Assembly: GCF_905171775.1 (NCBI RefSeq)
Contig: NC_053499.1
Span: forward strand, 80,630,315-80,694,314
Length of the DNA stretch: 64,000 nucleotides
DNA from: Rana temporaria
Lineage: Eukaryota; Chordata; Amphibia; Anura; Ranidae
Direction: 5' to 3'
In this document: positions 44,538 through 56,373 of the stretch, one piece after another
Position numbering within the stretch: position 1 is the first letter of the stretch
How the letters are laid out: every line of letters starts with the position of its first letter
Position numbers and translations under genes: made by a program
Notes under the pieces: generated by a model
Told to the model about the DNA's origin: nothing
Databases searched by the model: none
What the model saw: the letters and a program-made list of their open reading frames with translations, nothing else

Positions 44538-45240
44538 TTTTGTTCCCCGTGATACCAGCCCTCTGCTTCCCTCCCCGTGGGGTCACCTCTGCTGTTTGTT
44601 CCGAAGTATTTATTGTTATTTTTCCTTATTTACATTATCAATTCGGTTTTTCCAATCGGAAATGACAGCAGATGTGAAACTCATGTCCGGACTGTTTATC
44701 TATATTTGTTGTATGTTCGTCATTGTCTTTTTTGTATGTCTAATATCTGCACATAATATATCCATAGGTGCATTATTGTTCATTCATTCAGTTCAATCGC
44801 ATGCACACAACTTGCACATGCAATTTTACTGCTATGTATATCATGTTTTGTAGCGACCTTTTTCAATATTAAATATTTTGTAAATTTCTTAAAATATGAG
44901 TATAGTCCCTTCTTACCTATAGTAGCCTCTTGTTACCCATAGGAAACCCCATCTATAGGGTTTTCCTATTAGGTACCTTTTGTTTTTTTGTGCTGAGATT
45001 TGAATGTATTGACTACTGAGTTTAACTCAAACTTTATATGTTTTCAGCTCACTGGCCATGTAAAATAGAAGTAGCATTACTACCACTAGATGAATAACTT
45101 CCCACTCCTTAGTTACTAGGATGCTTGTGGTTGCCTACATCCTTACAACCAAGGATAATATGTGAGCCAGTTGCCTGCATCATAGTAACTATGATGTCAT
45201 TGGTGCACCAAAACAACCATTATTGTTTTTTAAAAAAAAA
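44536..45240. other. Unassigned region
   Basis: AT-rich, no coding or repeat family recognised. Confidence 0.35.
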
Positions 45241-45720
45241 TAAAGCTCCCCAAAATCCATATCAGACCTATATCTTACATAGGGTTCTAGTATGGTATTA
45301 ATGGGGGACCTACATAAGAATATCAAAAAAAGTATGGTCACCCAAAATGTATTTATTTGGTATAGATAAGAGTTGGGCTAACAGTTTGAGGTGAAAAAAA
45401 ATTTGGCCTGAACATCGCCTGTACGCCCACTCAGTGAACACCTGAATATGCACGGCACTTGCCAGGATATTTACCCGCCAAGCATCCCACAATGCACTGC
45501 ATGCTGCACAGTGCGTTCTAGGGCCCTAATTGGAAAAAAGATTTGCCCAATCAGGTCACAGAGCACAGTCAGAACCTTGATTGGACAAAGTCATGATGAC
45601 TTTGCCCAATCATGGCTCAGTTTTTATAGTCCCACCACACACTTTAAAAGGTTTCTTCCCACAGCAACCTTTTGCAGTGTGTTGTTGGAGGGGAGATAGA
45701 TAGAGCAGGGCTCTGTTTGC
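45241..45720. other. Diverged repeat, possibly related to the foldback hAT family
   Basis: CCCCAAAATCCATATCAGACC and GGTTCTAGTATGGTATTAATGGGGG recall the arms of element A (near 1478-1610). Then a stretch of diverged CCAATCA/GATTGG repeats (45520-45615). No ends found. Confidence 0.35.
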
Positions 45721-45866
45721 TAAAAGTGAGTTAGTGTGTTATTGTGACGAGTGTTAGTGTAGTGTTAGTGGAGTGTGATTATAGAGTGAGTATAGTGTAG
45801 TGTCAGTGTAGTGTGTCAGTGCCATGCTAGTGTAGTGTGAGTACAGTGTAGTGTGTCGGTGTCAAC
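45721..45866 (+). repeat. Degenerate short tandem repeat (GTGTTAGTGTA type)
   Basis: About 145 bp of AGTGTAGTGT-like steps with a period near 10-20 bp. Strongly G/T biased on this strand. Confidence 0.75.
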
Positions 45867-46202
45867 ATCTGAGACGAACAGCACCACAGTGAACGTTTAA
45901 AACATCCGTGAGAACCGCCACCACATGGAAAGCCTCTTACCAGATTGATGAGTAAAAACAGCCTTAAAGAGATATGGTCTCTGTCAGTGGGTTAAACACA
46001 GGGTCCGGGAGCCACAGGATCAATCATCCAACGAGGGATCACTAACTCCTTCACCAAGATGGTCCGTGGATCATGGATGACAAAAACGGACCATAGCATA
46101 ATACCATTTTGTAACGTTTATTTAGTATAAAAGATTGTACTTACAAACACAAATTCACAAAAGTGTGTAAAAAGATGCTGGCCGGCACTGGAGGAGCTCT
46201 TC
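45867..46202 (+). other. Unassigned; possible Penelope-type untranslated sequence
   Basis: ACCATAGCATAATACC…GTTTATTTAG near 46092-46125 resembles the reverse complement of the AAATAAACG…CGGTATCACGCTATG segment at 26278. Otherwise nothing recognised. Confidence 0.35.
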
Positions 46203-46375
46203 CTCCTTCACATCGAACGTGGTGACATCACTGTACGCCGTCCCAGACGCGTTTCATCATAAGTTGACGTTTTCAATGGGGATGAAAACATCAACTTATG
46301 ACGAAACGCATCTGGGACGGCGTACAGTGATGTCACCGCGTTCGATGTGAAGGAGGAAGGGCTCCTTCAATGTGT
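46203..46375. repeat. Inverted repeat, ~78-bp arms
   Basis: CTTCCTCCTTCACATCGAACG… through …ATAAGTTGACGTTTTC is mirrored by GAAAACATCAACTTATGACG… through …CGTTCGATGTGAAGGAGG, with a short loop near 46275. Each arm includes GACGAAACGC or its complement, like the end of a hammerhead core, but without stem II. Confidence 0.85.
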
Positions 46376-47204
46376 ATTCACACCGTTTACTGCAGCCTTC
46401 TGGTTCAATATTGACACATTATTAATTTTGGTTTGGGTTAGCGCAATTTTCTGTTTATTATGTAATAAATTATGTAATGTAATTTATCTGTGTGTCAGTG
46501 TACATATAGTTACATAGTTAGACAGGTTGAAAAAAGATGGAAAAAATTCTAAATCTAGTTCAACCAACAAAAAAAAAAAACATACAATCCCATATACACA
46601 ATCCTGTATCCACAGTTGACCATAGGAAGACGAAAAACCCCAGCAAAGCATGATCCAATTTGCTACAGCAGGGGAAACAAATTCCTTTCCGATCCCCCGA
46701 GAGTCAATCAGATATTCCCTAGATCAACTTTACCTATAAATGTTAGTGCCCAGTTATATTATGTATACCTAGGAAAGAATCCAGGCATTTTTTAAAGCAA
46801 TCAACTGAGCTGGCCAGAACCAACTTTGGAAGGACTCTCTTCCATATTTTCACAGCTGGTACTGTGACAAAACCTTCCATATTTGGAGATAAAATCTCTT
46901 TTCTTCTAGACATAAAGAGTGCCCCCTTGATGACCTTAAAGTGAATACTCTAACACCAAGTTCACTATATGGACCACTTATGTATGTGTACATGTTGATC
47001 ATATCCCCCTTAAACTCCAATTCTCAAGAGAGAATAAATTGAGTTCCTCAAATTTTTTCTAATAGCTAAACTCCTCGATGCCTCTTATCAGTTAATTCCC
47101 ATTCTCTTCCCTTTCTGTAGTTCCCTGATATCCACTGTGTCTCCTGCCTTGTAGTCTCCCACTGCACACCGAAAGAGAAGGGGCGGGGAATATACTAGAA
47201 AGAA
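46376..47204. repeat. Unnamed interspersed repeat
   Basis: From about 46507 (TACATAGTTAGACAGGTTGAAAAAA) to about 47120. Reads like a dispersed element, but no protein, ends or second copy in this window support a name. Confidence 0.35.
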
Positions 47205-47205
47205 C

Positions 47206-47935
47206 GTCTGCAACAATAAGGATCATTATCTCGGACTAGAGAAATGCCTTACTTTGATAGAAAATTGGATGACGGAGAGTTACCTTAAACTCAACGGCTC
47301 AAAAACAGAACTTCTCCTGTTTCAAGCCAACCGAAAGAGACCAATATGGACACTGCCGCCCATTTTGGGACAAACCATCACCCCTAGCACCAAAGTCAAA
47401 AGTCTCGGAGTCATTTTTGACACCCACATGACAATGGATGCACAAATAGGGTCAGTAGTCAGCGGATCCCACCATCTGCTGCGCCTGCTATGTAGACTCA
47501 TTCCCTTTATCCCAAAAGAAGACATAGCAGTCGTGGTGGGTACAATTATCAACTCCAGACTCGACTATGCAAATGCCCTCTACCTCAGACTCCCAAAATA
47601 CCAAATCACTCGTCTGCAAGTCGTTCAAAATACGGCCGCTCGACTCGTGACTGGGAAACAAAACATGGGAATCAATCTCACCTTCACTGAGATCCCTTCA
47701 TTGGTTGCCAGTAAAAGACAGAATCACTTTTAAGGCACTCTGTCTGACACATAAGTGTGTTCAAGGAAATGCCCCCCAATATCTATGCAAAAAATTTAAA
47801 TGTCAAAAAGTCCAAAGGAGAACGAAGATTTGGAATCCAAGGACCTAGACTATGGAACGCTCTACCAACCAGCATCCGGTTGGAGGTGAATCACCTGGCC
47901 TTCAGAAAAAAACTCAAAACCCATCTTTTCTGAGG
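47206..47935 (+). pseudogene. CR1/L2-group LINE, 3' end of RT ORF
   Basis: Frame to 47733 reads IENWMTESYLKLNGSKTELLL, SLGVIFDTHMTMDAQI, HHLLRLLCRLIPFIP, INSRLDYANALYLRLP and LQVVQNTAARLVTG, the conserved post-catalytic RT blocks of the CR1/L2/Rex group. After a frameshift near 47695 it continues HWLPVKDRITFKALCL, GNAPQYL, then after another shift LWNALPTSIRLEVN and FRKKLKTHLF with TGA near 47930. It is 5' truncated upstream of the catalytic core. The exact clade cannot be fixed by eye. Confidence 0.82.
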
Positions 47936-48204
47936 GCAAAAGTACAGTAGGGAAAGGATACTAAGCGCCCAGAGGCAATTCAGTTTGCATGTGTTGCGCT
48001 ATATAAGTTTCTCACTCACTCAACATCAGGGGTGGGTGGAGTTTCACGCATGCTCAGTGTATATAAAGTGTAACGCGATTGCGTAGTACGTACAATCTGT
48101 GAACGGAGGAAGTACCGATCGTGAGAATGAAGGTAAGATTTTTACTTTGGGCATCAGTGGCCTATACTGCTTCTAGATTGAGGCCTATATTGGGATAAGA
48201 TTTA
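47936..48204 (+). other. LINE 3' UTR and flank
   Basis: Short 3' UTR ending near AGTTTCTCACTCACTC (about 48020), then unassigned sequence up to MITE M4. Confidence 0.4.
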
Positions 48205-48796
48205 GGGCCAGATTCACGTAGGAGAGCACATATTTGTGCGGGTGTAACGTATCCTATTAACGTTACGCCTCCACAACTTTGACAGGCAAGTGCAGTATTC
48301 TCAAAGCAAAGTTGCGGCGGCGTAGCGTAAATAGGCCGGCGTAAGCCTGCCTAATTCAAATGTGGAAGATGTGGGCGTGTGTTATGTAAATTTATTGTGA
48401 CCCCACGTAAATTACGCTTTTTATGAACGGCGCATGCGACGTCCGTGAAAGTATCCCAGTGCGCATGCTCCAAATTAACCCGCAAAAAGCCAATGATTTC
48501 GACGTGAACGTAAATTACGCCCAGCCCTATTCGCGAACAACTTACACAAACGACGTAAAACGTGAAAAATTTGACGCTGTTCCGACGTCCATACCTAACA
48601 TACGCCTCATCTACGCCTCATAGAGCAGGGGTAACTTTATGCCGGAAAAAGCCTTACGTAAACGGTGTATCTGTACTGCGACCGTCGGGCGTATGTTTGT
48701 GAATAGGCGTATCTAGCTGATTTATATATTTCTAGGCGTAAATCAGAGTACACGCCCCTAGCGGCCAGCGTAAATATGCAGTTAAGATACGACGGC
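48205..48796 (+). mobile_element. MITE M4, left part (split by L1-B)
   Basis: Starts GGGCCAGATTCACGTAGGAG. Breaks at AAGATACGACGGC (48784-48796), which is repeated at 59530-59542, after which the MITE resumes and ends at 59689 with GTGAATCCGGGCCT. TTA and TCA flank the two ends, possibly a Harbinger-type 3-bp target with one change. Confidence 0.9.
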
Positions 48797-48803
48797 AACA
48801 TTA

Positions 48804-48962
48804 AGATTTCCAGAGGAGACCCCAAATTTTTGTAGGAGATTGAACATAGATTTAATTGATATCCCAGGATGGTGGGAGAAACTGGAACAAAAAGACAGCC
48901 CAGAAGAAGTTCAGGCATGGCAACCGGTCTGGAAGAGACCACCGGGTAGAAAAAAAATGTAG
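48804..48962 (+). pseudogene. L1-B ORF1 C-terminal remnant
   Basis: 53 codons: RFPEETPNFCRRLNIDLID, PGWWEKLEQKDSPEEVQAWQ, PGRKKM, TAG. Pattern and position (ending ~450 bp before ORF2) fit the end of L1 ORF1p. The rest was lost by 5' truncation at insertion. Confidence 0.65.
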
Positions 48963-49414
48963 GGAGAGAGGAAAAGGGGGGGAGGCACAGAAGAGTAGGT
49001 GTTATGCTGAAAAAAGGAAAAGAAAGGGAAAAAAAAAGGGGGGATGAATAAATAAAGGGGGTTAGAGAGAAATGTTCACGTTTTGTGTCACATAAGTAGA
49101 GGGATTTATAAGTGGGGATGTTTTGGAGGGATGGAGCTGGAGTGGGTGGATAGGGGGGGGCAGGGAGTCCGATTTCTGTAATCCCTCAGAGCTCAACCTC
49201 TAGGAGGAGGAGCCGGGGGCCGGGAATCGGAAAGCAGGGCCACGGTCAAGGGCCTCAGAGAGGCCAGTATTTCCTCCAAGGGAAAGGTGGGGGGAGGGGG
49301 AGGCGGGGGGATGGAGGGAGGAGAAAGGGGGAGGGGAAGACAGGGAGGGGGGACTGGTAGTAGGGAAGAAGGGACCCCAGAAATCCATGAAAAGTCAAGA
49401 AAATTTAAAAAAAA
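48963..49414 (+). other. Purine-rich inter-ORF region of L1-B
   Basis: G/A-rich, with several GGGG and AAAA runs. No ORF on the plus strand. The minus-strand Pro-rich frame here is a shadow. Confidence 0.6.
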
Positions 49415-50557
49415 ATGTCGGAGATAAACATTATATCTTATAACGTCAGGGGCCTAAATGCACCCATTAAGCGCGCAAATATAATGAAGGAGCTTAGCTT
49501 ATTGAAGGGGGATGTGATTATGTTGCAGGAGACCCATCTTACCATAGAAGCAACTCGCAAAAATATGACACAACTTTACCCGGTATGGTATTTTGGAGAT
49601 TCTCCAATTAGCCAAGCGAAAGAGGTCGCTATAGGTTTTGCTAAGGAGATCCGGTTTATAATAGATGAGAGAAGGGCAGATCCTGAGGGCAGATATTTGT
49701 TCCTGAGAGGAAAATTGAATGGAGCAGAGATCTCATTAGCAAATATATATTGCCCAAATAAAAATCCTATCCGCTATGTAATGAAAACGCTAACTGAGTT
49801 TATGGAGTTTAAACGGGGAATAGCTATAATAGGGGGGGATTTAAATTTTCACATGGATCCAGATTTAGATAGTACGTCTCGTGCACAGGGGATCGGAATG
49901 GCATGGAGAAACAAATTGAAAAAAAAACTTCATCAATCTCAATTAGTAGATGTGTGGAGGATACAGCATAATGGACAGCGGGACTATACATTCCGTTCAC
50001 CAGTGCACGAGACCTACTCGAGGATCGATTTTTTTTTGGTAGAGCATAGGTTTCTAGAAAATATAAGTGATTCCAGCATAGGTATAGCAACTTTCTCCGA
50101 CCATGCACCAATTTCATTACGACTAAAAATAGGGGAGAAACGGGTAAATAACATGAAATGGAGGCTTAATGAAGAACTCCTTCAGGATAAAGATATAGAA
50201 TACAGGTTAAAAAGGGAATTGGAGGAATTATTTGAAATAAATTTAACAGAGGACGTTTCAGAGGCTATAGTCTGGGATACCCATAAGGCTTTTATGCGCG
50301 GAGTACTAATTAAGATCGGGGCGGAAAAATAAATAAATAAGGAGAATAGAATAACTCTCACAAAAGAAATTTATAACTTAGAACAACAACATAAACAAGA
50401 CAGAAATAAAGAAACTTTACTAAAATTAAATATCAAGAGAGAAGAGTTAAGAGAGCAAATAGAACAAGAAACCAGAAGTACATTTAATCAAGTAAAGAAA
50501 GAGAGGTATTTATGGGATAATAAACCAGGGAAACATCTAGCAAAATTATTAAAAAAG
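49415..50557 (+). pseudogene. L1-B ORF2, endonuclease and linker
   Basis: ATG at 49415. Endonuclease blocks in order: ISYNVRGLNAPIKR, MLQETHLT (catalytic Glu), ISLANIYCPNK, IIGGDLNFHMD (Asp and Asn), SRIDFFLVE, ATFSDHAPISL (final Asp-His). It stays open to the stop at 50330-50332, where a small frame change in an AAATAAATAAATAA run breaks it; the linker continues (ENRITLTKEIYNLEQQHK) to the L1-C insertion point. All endonuclease catalytic blocks are preserved. The reading frame joins precisely to 56614 when L1-C and one duplication are removed. Confidence 0.92.
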
Positions 50558-50867
50558 AAAAAAAATCTTAACTTTTTTTTTTTTTTCAAATTGTTTTTAT
50601 TAAAGTTTTTCAGACAGTACAGAAAGAAGAACAAAATAGATAGGACATAGAGTTACACAGCTCAAATATGCATACAATGTAAAAGCGAATACGCGTTATA
50701 GTTCATTGTTACAGTGTGCTTCAATAACCAAAGTAAGGACTGCTGGGGAGCAGAGGGTGCACCTAGTCACTGACATGACACAATCACTGCGTGCCGACAC
50801 AGCAGCCCGACATATGCCAACAGTGGGACTCAGGCTAAATGGGAGAGGTAAGGTCTACATGAATTGT

Positions 50868-53800
50868 TTAGCCAGCAGTTTCGGACTCCGCCAACCAAGC
50901 CCTCCAAACTTTGTCATACTTCTGCGGGCAGCCTCTATTGAAGTATGTATCTTTGTACAGGGGGAGGCTGGCGTTCACCAGACGTCTCCACTGTACCAGG
51001 GAGGGGGGCGTGGGTTTCTTCCAGTGCATTGCAATGTTCTTACGTGCATAAAAGAGGAGCAGGCTGATCAGTGTACGCTTGGCGGAGGATGTGACAATGT
51101 TTTCAATGATACCCAAGAGACAGACCTCCATTGCCAAGGGCAGTTGAGCCGCCGCCACTTTGTTAGTCAATTCTAGCACCTCCTCCCAATACTGTTTCAC
51201 TGCAGGGCATGTCCAAAAAATGTGGGAGAAGTCGCCGGGAGAGGCGCTACACCTCCAGCACTCCGGGGAATGCGCAGGGTTCATCTTGTGAAGCCTGTGT
51301 GGGGTGAAATATGCCCTGTGAACAATTTTAAATTGCACCAGTCTATCCCGAACCGAAACCAGGGTGCTAAAGGGAAGATCCCATACATCATCCCAATCGT
51401 CAGTATCCAACGTGGGAATATCTCTCCGCCACCTGGATCGCAGCCCGTCCAGGGGGGGGAGAGATACGAAGATCAAATAGGAGTACAGGTGCGAGGTGGG
51501 CCTTGCATCACAGCTAAACCTAAGTGTCCTCTCTAACTCCGACTGAGCCACAATGCATGAGGACCGCGGGAACTGCGCTGCAAATGCATGTGACAGTTGG
51601 CGATATCTGAAAGTATAGTGTGAAGGTAAATTAAATGTGGACATGAGCTCCTCAAAGGGTATCAACTTATTTTGCGAGACAATGTGCGACATCAATTTGA
51701 TGCCGCGTCTTGACCACGCCGCGGGGTCTAGAAGCTTATAGAGGTGGTCCAGGGTGGGGTTCAGCCAGAGGGGGGCATTAGGGGAAACCTCAGAGGGTTT
51801 GCATTTTTCAATAGCTAGTCCCGTCCGCCACGCCCGTAGTGTGGTAAGCATGGAAGGGGTCAGGGGGTGCGGCGCGCGGGGGCCCCGGAACAGCAATAAC
51901 CGAAGGGCCTCCAGCGAACCGACCACCGAGGCCTCCAGGGCGGTGGAGGTGTTGGTCCCGTCCGGCCGCAGCCACCAGGCTGCGGTCACCAGCTGGGTTG
52001 CCAGAAAGTACTTGTAGCAATCAGGGAACGCCATTCCCCCCTGTGTTCGCGGCCTCATTAACGTTGTCAGTTTGTACCTTGGCGGGGAGGTGCCCCAAAT
52101 GAAAGAGGAGAAAATTTGATTTAATTTACGGAAGAAGGACTTGGGCACCCACTGAGGGGAGTGGCGAAAGAGGTATACCAGTTTTGGGACAATTTTCATC
52201 TTGAGGAGATTAACCCGTCCCCAGACAGATAAAGGCAGGTTATCCCATGCCTTGAGCCTTGACTGAGCCTCTAGTAAAACTGGGGATAGATTAAGCGAGA
52301 TAAAGTCTGTGGCCACGGCAGAGACCTGCACCCCTAGGTACTTAAATGAACTAACCCAACATAGTGGGTTATCGGGCAGGGAGGTGGACCTGGCCGCCTG
52401 GTCAATCGGGAAGAGCAGGGACTTGGACCAATTCACCTTGAGCCCAGTGACCGAGGCGAACGCGTTCAGCACAGTCAGAGCGCCTCGCAACGAGGGACCA
52501 GCGTCATTCAGGAACAGTAACAAATCGTCCGCGTACAGGGCCACCCTCTCCTCCAGCAAACCCACACGGAGACCTTTAATGAGTGGTGAGGAGCGGAGGG
52601 CCTCCGCCACCGGTTCAATGGCAAGGGCAAAAAGGGCCGGAGAGAGAGGGCAACCCTGCCGCGTTCCCCTGTAGAGCCTGAAGGGGACAGACAGTCCACC
52701 ACTCAGACGCACCGAAGAAGTGGGGGCCCTGTACAGCACCTGAAGCCACTTGATGAAAAGCAGAGGAAACCCCATCCTTCGCAAAGTCTCCCACAGAAAA
52801 GGCCACTCGACCGTGTCGAAGGCCTTTTCGACATCTAATGAGGCCACGGCCCTGGTTCCTTCATTTATATGTTGGGTGTGTATGTTGGTGAAGAGCCTCC
52901 TGAGGTTCACATCCGTGGACCTCCGGGGCATGAAACCCATCTGGTCTGAGTCTATCACAGTGGGCAGCATGGGGTATAGTCGGAGGGCAAGGAGTTTAGT
53001 TAGGATTTTGAAATCAGTATTAAGGAGAGCAATGGGTCTGTACGAGGCACACAGGGATGGATCTTTGGGAGGTTTGTATATCAGCGTCAAATGTGCGTGG
53101 TACATGGATATAGGGAGATTCCCGTCCGTCAGGCTGGAAGTGCATAGTTGGGCCAGCAGGGGGGCCAAGAGGCCCACGTGTGCCCTGTAAAAGTCTAACG
53201 GGAGCCCGTCTGGACCAGGCGCCTTGCCCGGTGGGAAGGACTGGATGGCGATCTGTACCTCTAGGGCCGTAATCGGTCGGACCAGAGCCTCCCGCTTCTC
53301 ATCTGATAGCCAGCCCAGCGCCAGAGGGTCTAGCAGGGCTTGTAGGGTCTCGGGTCTGAAGTCTGTGGGCAAACTGGAGGAATATAATGTCCTGTAAAAG
53401 TCACTAAAGGTTTGGAGGACATCCTGTGGGGAGGACACTGTCCCACCCCCAGGAGTCTGGAGGAGCGAAATCGTCGTGAGAGGTTGGTCATGTTGGGCCA
53501 TCATAGCCAACAGGCGGCCATTACGGTCCCCCTGTTCAAAGGCCCGCTGTTTGCCCTTGTGGATCTCCAGGCGCGTTGCCTCTGCCAGGTGCAGCTGCAT
53601 GTTTCGTTGGGCCACCATCAGTAGATCAAAATGATCCGAGGTGGGGTCCGAATTGTACCTGTCAGTGCTGTCAGTAGTGGCTTGTTCCAATTCCCTGGTC
53701 CGGGCCGAGTGTTGTTTCTTGACATTGGCTATGGAGGAGATGTATTGCCCTCTGGCATATGCCTTAAAGGCATCCCAGACAACCTCAGGGGAAGAAGTTC

Positions 53801-54628
53801 CTGCATTATTTTCCCAAAACTCAGAGAGAAGAGGGGGTAGGACCTCAGCTATGTCAGGATGAGTGACCCATTGAGCGCCCAGCCGCCAGAGCGCAGCGCT
53901 GCGCGATGCCGGAGAGCGGAGTTTCACCATCAGAGGACTATGATCCGACAGACCGCCTGGAAGATAGTCCACCTCCAACACATCCGCTAACAGTGCGGGG
54001 TTGGAGAAGGCCAGATCTATCCGGGACGCGGTCTTGTAGGAGGCCGAGAAGCACGAATAAGCCCTCGTCCCTGGGTGCTTCCATCTCCAGATCTCCTCCA
54101 GACCTACCGCCTGGGCCCAGGCAGGCAGGTCCAGGGATCTATGTGTAGGCGGCACAGGCCTGTCTAGATCGTGCGATAGTATGGCGTTAAAGTCACCCAT
54201 TACCAGAACCTTCCCGGGACAGAACGGTGCAATCCTATCCATCACCTCATATAGTAAGGCAGGTGAAAAGGGGGGGGGATATATAAATTGACAATAATGT
54301 ACCTCTGTGCCCAGAGCGTGAAGACCAATATCACGTATTTACCCAGGGGGTCTGAGCGGACCTCCTCAATCACGCAGGGGAAATTTTTATGAATAAGGAT
54401 CGATACGCCCCTGGCATACGTGGAGTATGTGGCATGTATCGCCCGTTGCACCCATGGCTTCTTAAGAGTTAGGATCTTGCTGCCCATGAGATGTGTCTCT
54501 TGGAGTAAAATGAGTTGGGGTGAGCGGGATTTTAAATATTGAAAAAGGGTGGCACGCTTAAATTTAGAATTAAGGCCTCTGACATTCCAGGAGAGAATGG
54601 TAAAAGAGTCAGGCGGGCGGTCAGCCAT
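50868..54628 (-). pseudogene. L1-C ORF2, endonuclease-RT (one homopolymer frameshift)
   Basis: ATG at 54628 (MADRPPDSFTILSWNVRGLN). Endonuclease blocks: LILLQETHLMG, GVSILIHKN, NLYIPPPF, VLVMGDFNAIL, SRIDLAFSN and GLSDHSPLMV. A 9-C run (plus G-run 54271-54279) causes the only frameshift; one more base there would keep the frame. The main frame, 54245-50868 (1125 codons), has PGPDGLPLDFY, YRPIALLNTDFKILTK, motif A SLDVEKAFDTVEW, RGTRQGCPLSP, LYADDLLLFL at residues ~570-579, and the C-terminal Cys-His cluster CWRCSASPGDFSHIFWTC. Total about 1250 codons, normal for L1 ORF2. Either a recent single loss or an assembly error in the homopolymer. Confidence 0.95.
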
Positions 54629-55578
54629 AAGGTGGAGTAGGAGAAAAATAGAAGGGGTAACTAACCAGATGCACCCCAGAGCCCCCCATGAGCAGCAAGA
54701 TCCCAAGCACACAGCACTGCATAACATAGACACCTGAGCATAGCGTATTCAAAGAACAATATAAAGCATTGAGCGTAACGAACAGAACAGACATTAAGAA
54801 GAACAACATTCCCAGGCACTGGGTGCCTATCCTACTATGTCCCGACCCTCCGACAACGGTCGTGAGGAGCGGGAATAGTTTTCCCCCAAACGGTCAAACA
54901 AAAAAAGGTGTAAATGAGCCCCTAAAAATGGGGGGCCCTACACAACAGGCGCCAGGTCGCCTACTCCGGTACCCGGACGGCAGGTATAAGATAGACCAAC
55001 GGTCAGTGTCCAGGCTCTAGCGAGCAAGGGTTTCAAAGTACTGGGGGGGGGGGGATAGCAAACCTGGATTGCCACCACGTCTGTAGGCCGAGGAGGTGCG
55101 TGTCCTGGTTTGCGCACTGAGCAGCTACCGCTCCTATGGACCAGAAGGAAGATAAAAAGGCTGATTCACAACCTGTCAGTTAAAGCAGAAGGATCCCAGG
55201 AGGGGATGGGGACATACAGGGGAAAGGGAGAGGGGAACCACACATGTCAAGGGCATCAGGGAACAAGGAGATGGTTGCCAAGTCCCAATGGAGCATCGAG
55301 GAGCATAGCAGACAGTTCAGCAGGCTCGCATCCCCACCAGCATGCGGAGAGGGGGGAGGGAAGGGGGGAGCATCGCTGGCCACCGCAAAAGCATGCATGG
55401 ATGTCATACTGAAAAGAGGTCAGAAATGAGATGAATCAAAGGGACTGGAAGTCAATGCAGGTATAGGGGGATCATCGGAAGGGGGGCAGTGACAGCCGAT
55501 GCAGAAGGTGAGGGGAGGCAGACATCTCAGGGGAAATCAACAGGACAACAAAAGGGTACTTGCCACGAGGTGGGGTCC
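54629..55578 (-). other. Inter-ORF region of L1-C
   Basis: About 950 bp between ORF1 stop and ORF2 start, long for L1. No conserved ORF. Contains a G9 run near 55043 on plus. May hold signals for ORF2 translation; nothing specific seen. Confidence 0.5.
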
Positions 55579-56373
55579 TTAGCGACTGTCCAGCCACGAC
55601 ATAGCCGCCTCCGGATCCATGAAAAAGCGTGTGCGGTCCCCGTCAATCACCCGCAACTTGCTGGGGTAAAGTAAGCTGAATTTGAGGCCTTGATCCCGCA
55701 GACATCTCCTCACCTCGGTGAAAGAGCGGCGCCGGTGCTGCACCTCTGGAGAGTAGTCCGGGAATAGCATGATCTTGGCCCCATTGTACTGCAGGTCCCG
55801 TTTCTCCCTGGCAGCCGATAGGATGCGATCTCTGTCCCTGTAGTTTTGCAGGCGAAGGAGGAAAGGCCGAGGAGGAGCTCCTGGAATCGGAGGCTTGGGG
55901 GGGACCCTGTGGGCCCTTTCCACAACAAACGTAGGCGGCATGGCTGGTAGGCCCAGGAGGGTGATCAGGAAGGTTTCTGTGAATTCTGCAGGCCTGAGGC
56001 CCTCTGCCTTCTCGGGGAGGCCGAGAACCCTGATATTATTCCTCCTGAGCCTGTTTTCGGTGTCTATGGACTTCTCCTGCAGAGCCTTGACTTGGAGTTG
56101 CAAGGCATGTAGGTCTCTGGAGTCGGCCCGTGTGGAATCCTCCAGCTGGGAGATGCGGCCCTCCGCCTCCGCGAAGCGGGCCCTAAATTTGTCCATGTCA
56201 TGGCGGATCAGGCTGACATCCGCAACTAGGTGGTCTATTTTGACCATTACCGAGTCTCGACCCTCCTTGATGGCCGCCAGAAGCTCAGCATGCGATGCGG
56301 CGTGGGATGGCGGCGGATTAGGGGAGGCTGGGGAAGAAGCCGACATCTCTTGATCCGGGAGCCTCGTGGGCAA
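55579..56373 (-). CDS. L1-C ORF1p, RNA-binding protein (intact)
   Basis: 264 codons, uninterrupted, from ATG at 56373 to TAG/TAA at 55579. An N-terminal Ser/Pro/Ala-rich tail (residues 1-30) precedes a coiled coil (about 30-105; heptads through EAEGRISQLED and LQVKALQEKS). Then the RRM-like domain entry ENRLRRNNIRVLGLPEKAEG at ~105-125, ERAHRVPPKPP, and a C-terminal domain with AAREKRDLQYNGAKIMLFPD and FSLLYPSKLRV. This matches L1 ORF1p, which forms trimers on L1 RNA in cytoplasmic particles. It is the only intact coding frame of a recognised family in the window. A second in-frame ATG lies at codon 10, so either could start. Confidence 0.93.
   Translation of the reverse strand: MPTRLPDQEMSASSPASPNPPPSHAASHAELLAAIKEGRDSVMVKIDHLVADVSLIRHDMDKFRARFAEAEGRISQLEDSTRADSRDLHALQLQVKALQEKSIDTENRLRRNNIRVLGLPEKAEGLRPAEFTETFLITLLGLPAMPPTFVVERAHRVPPKPPIPGAPPRPFLLRLQNYRDRDRILSAAREKRDLQYNGAKIMLFPDYSPEVQHRRRSFTEVRRCLRDQGLKFSLLYPSKLRVIDGDRTRFFMDPEAAMSWLDSR

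Noticed and set aside
43628..44853. 270-codon minus frame and Tyr/Ile-rich plus frames
   Set aside because: They run through (TA)n and the solo LTR; no known domain.
46240..46320. Complete hammerhead ribozyme at 46.2-46.3 kb
   Set aside because: GACGAAACGC is present but stem II and a full CUGANGA core are missing.
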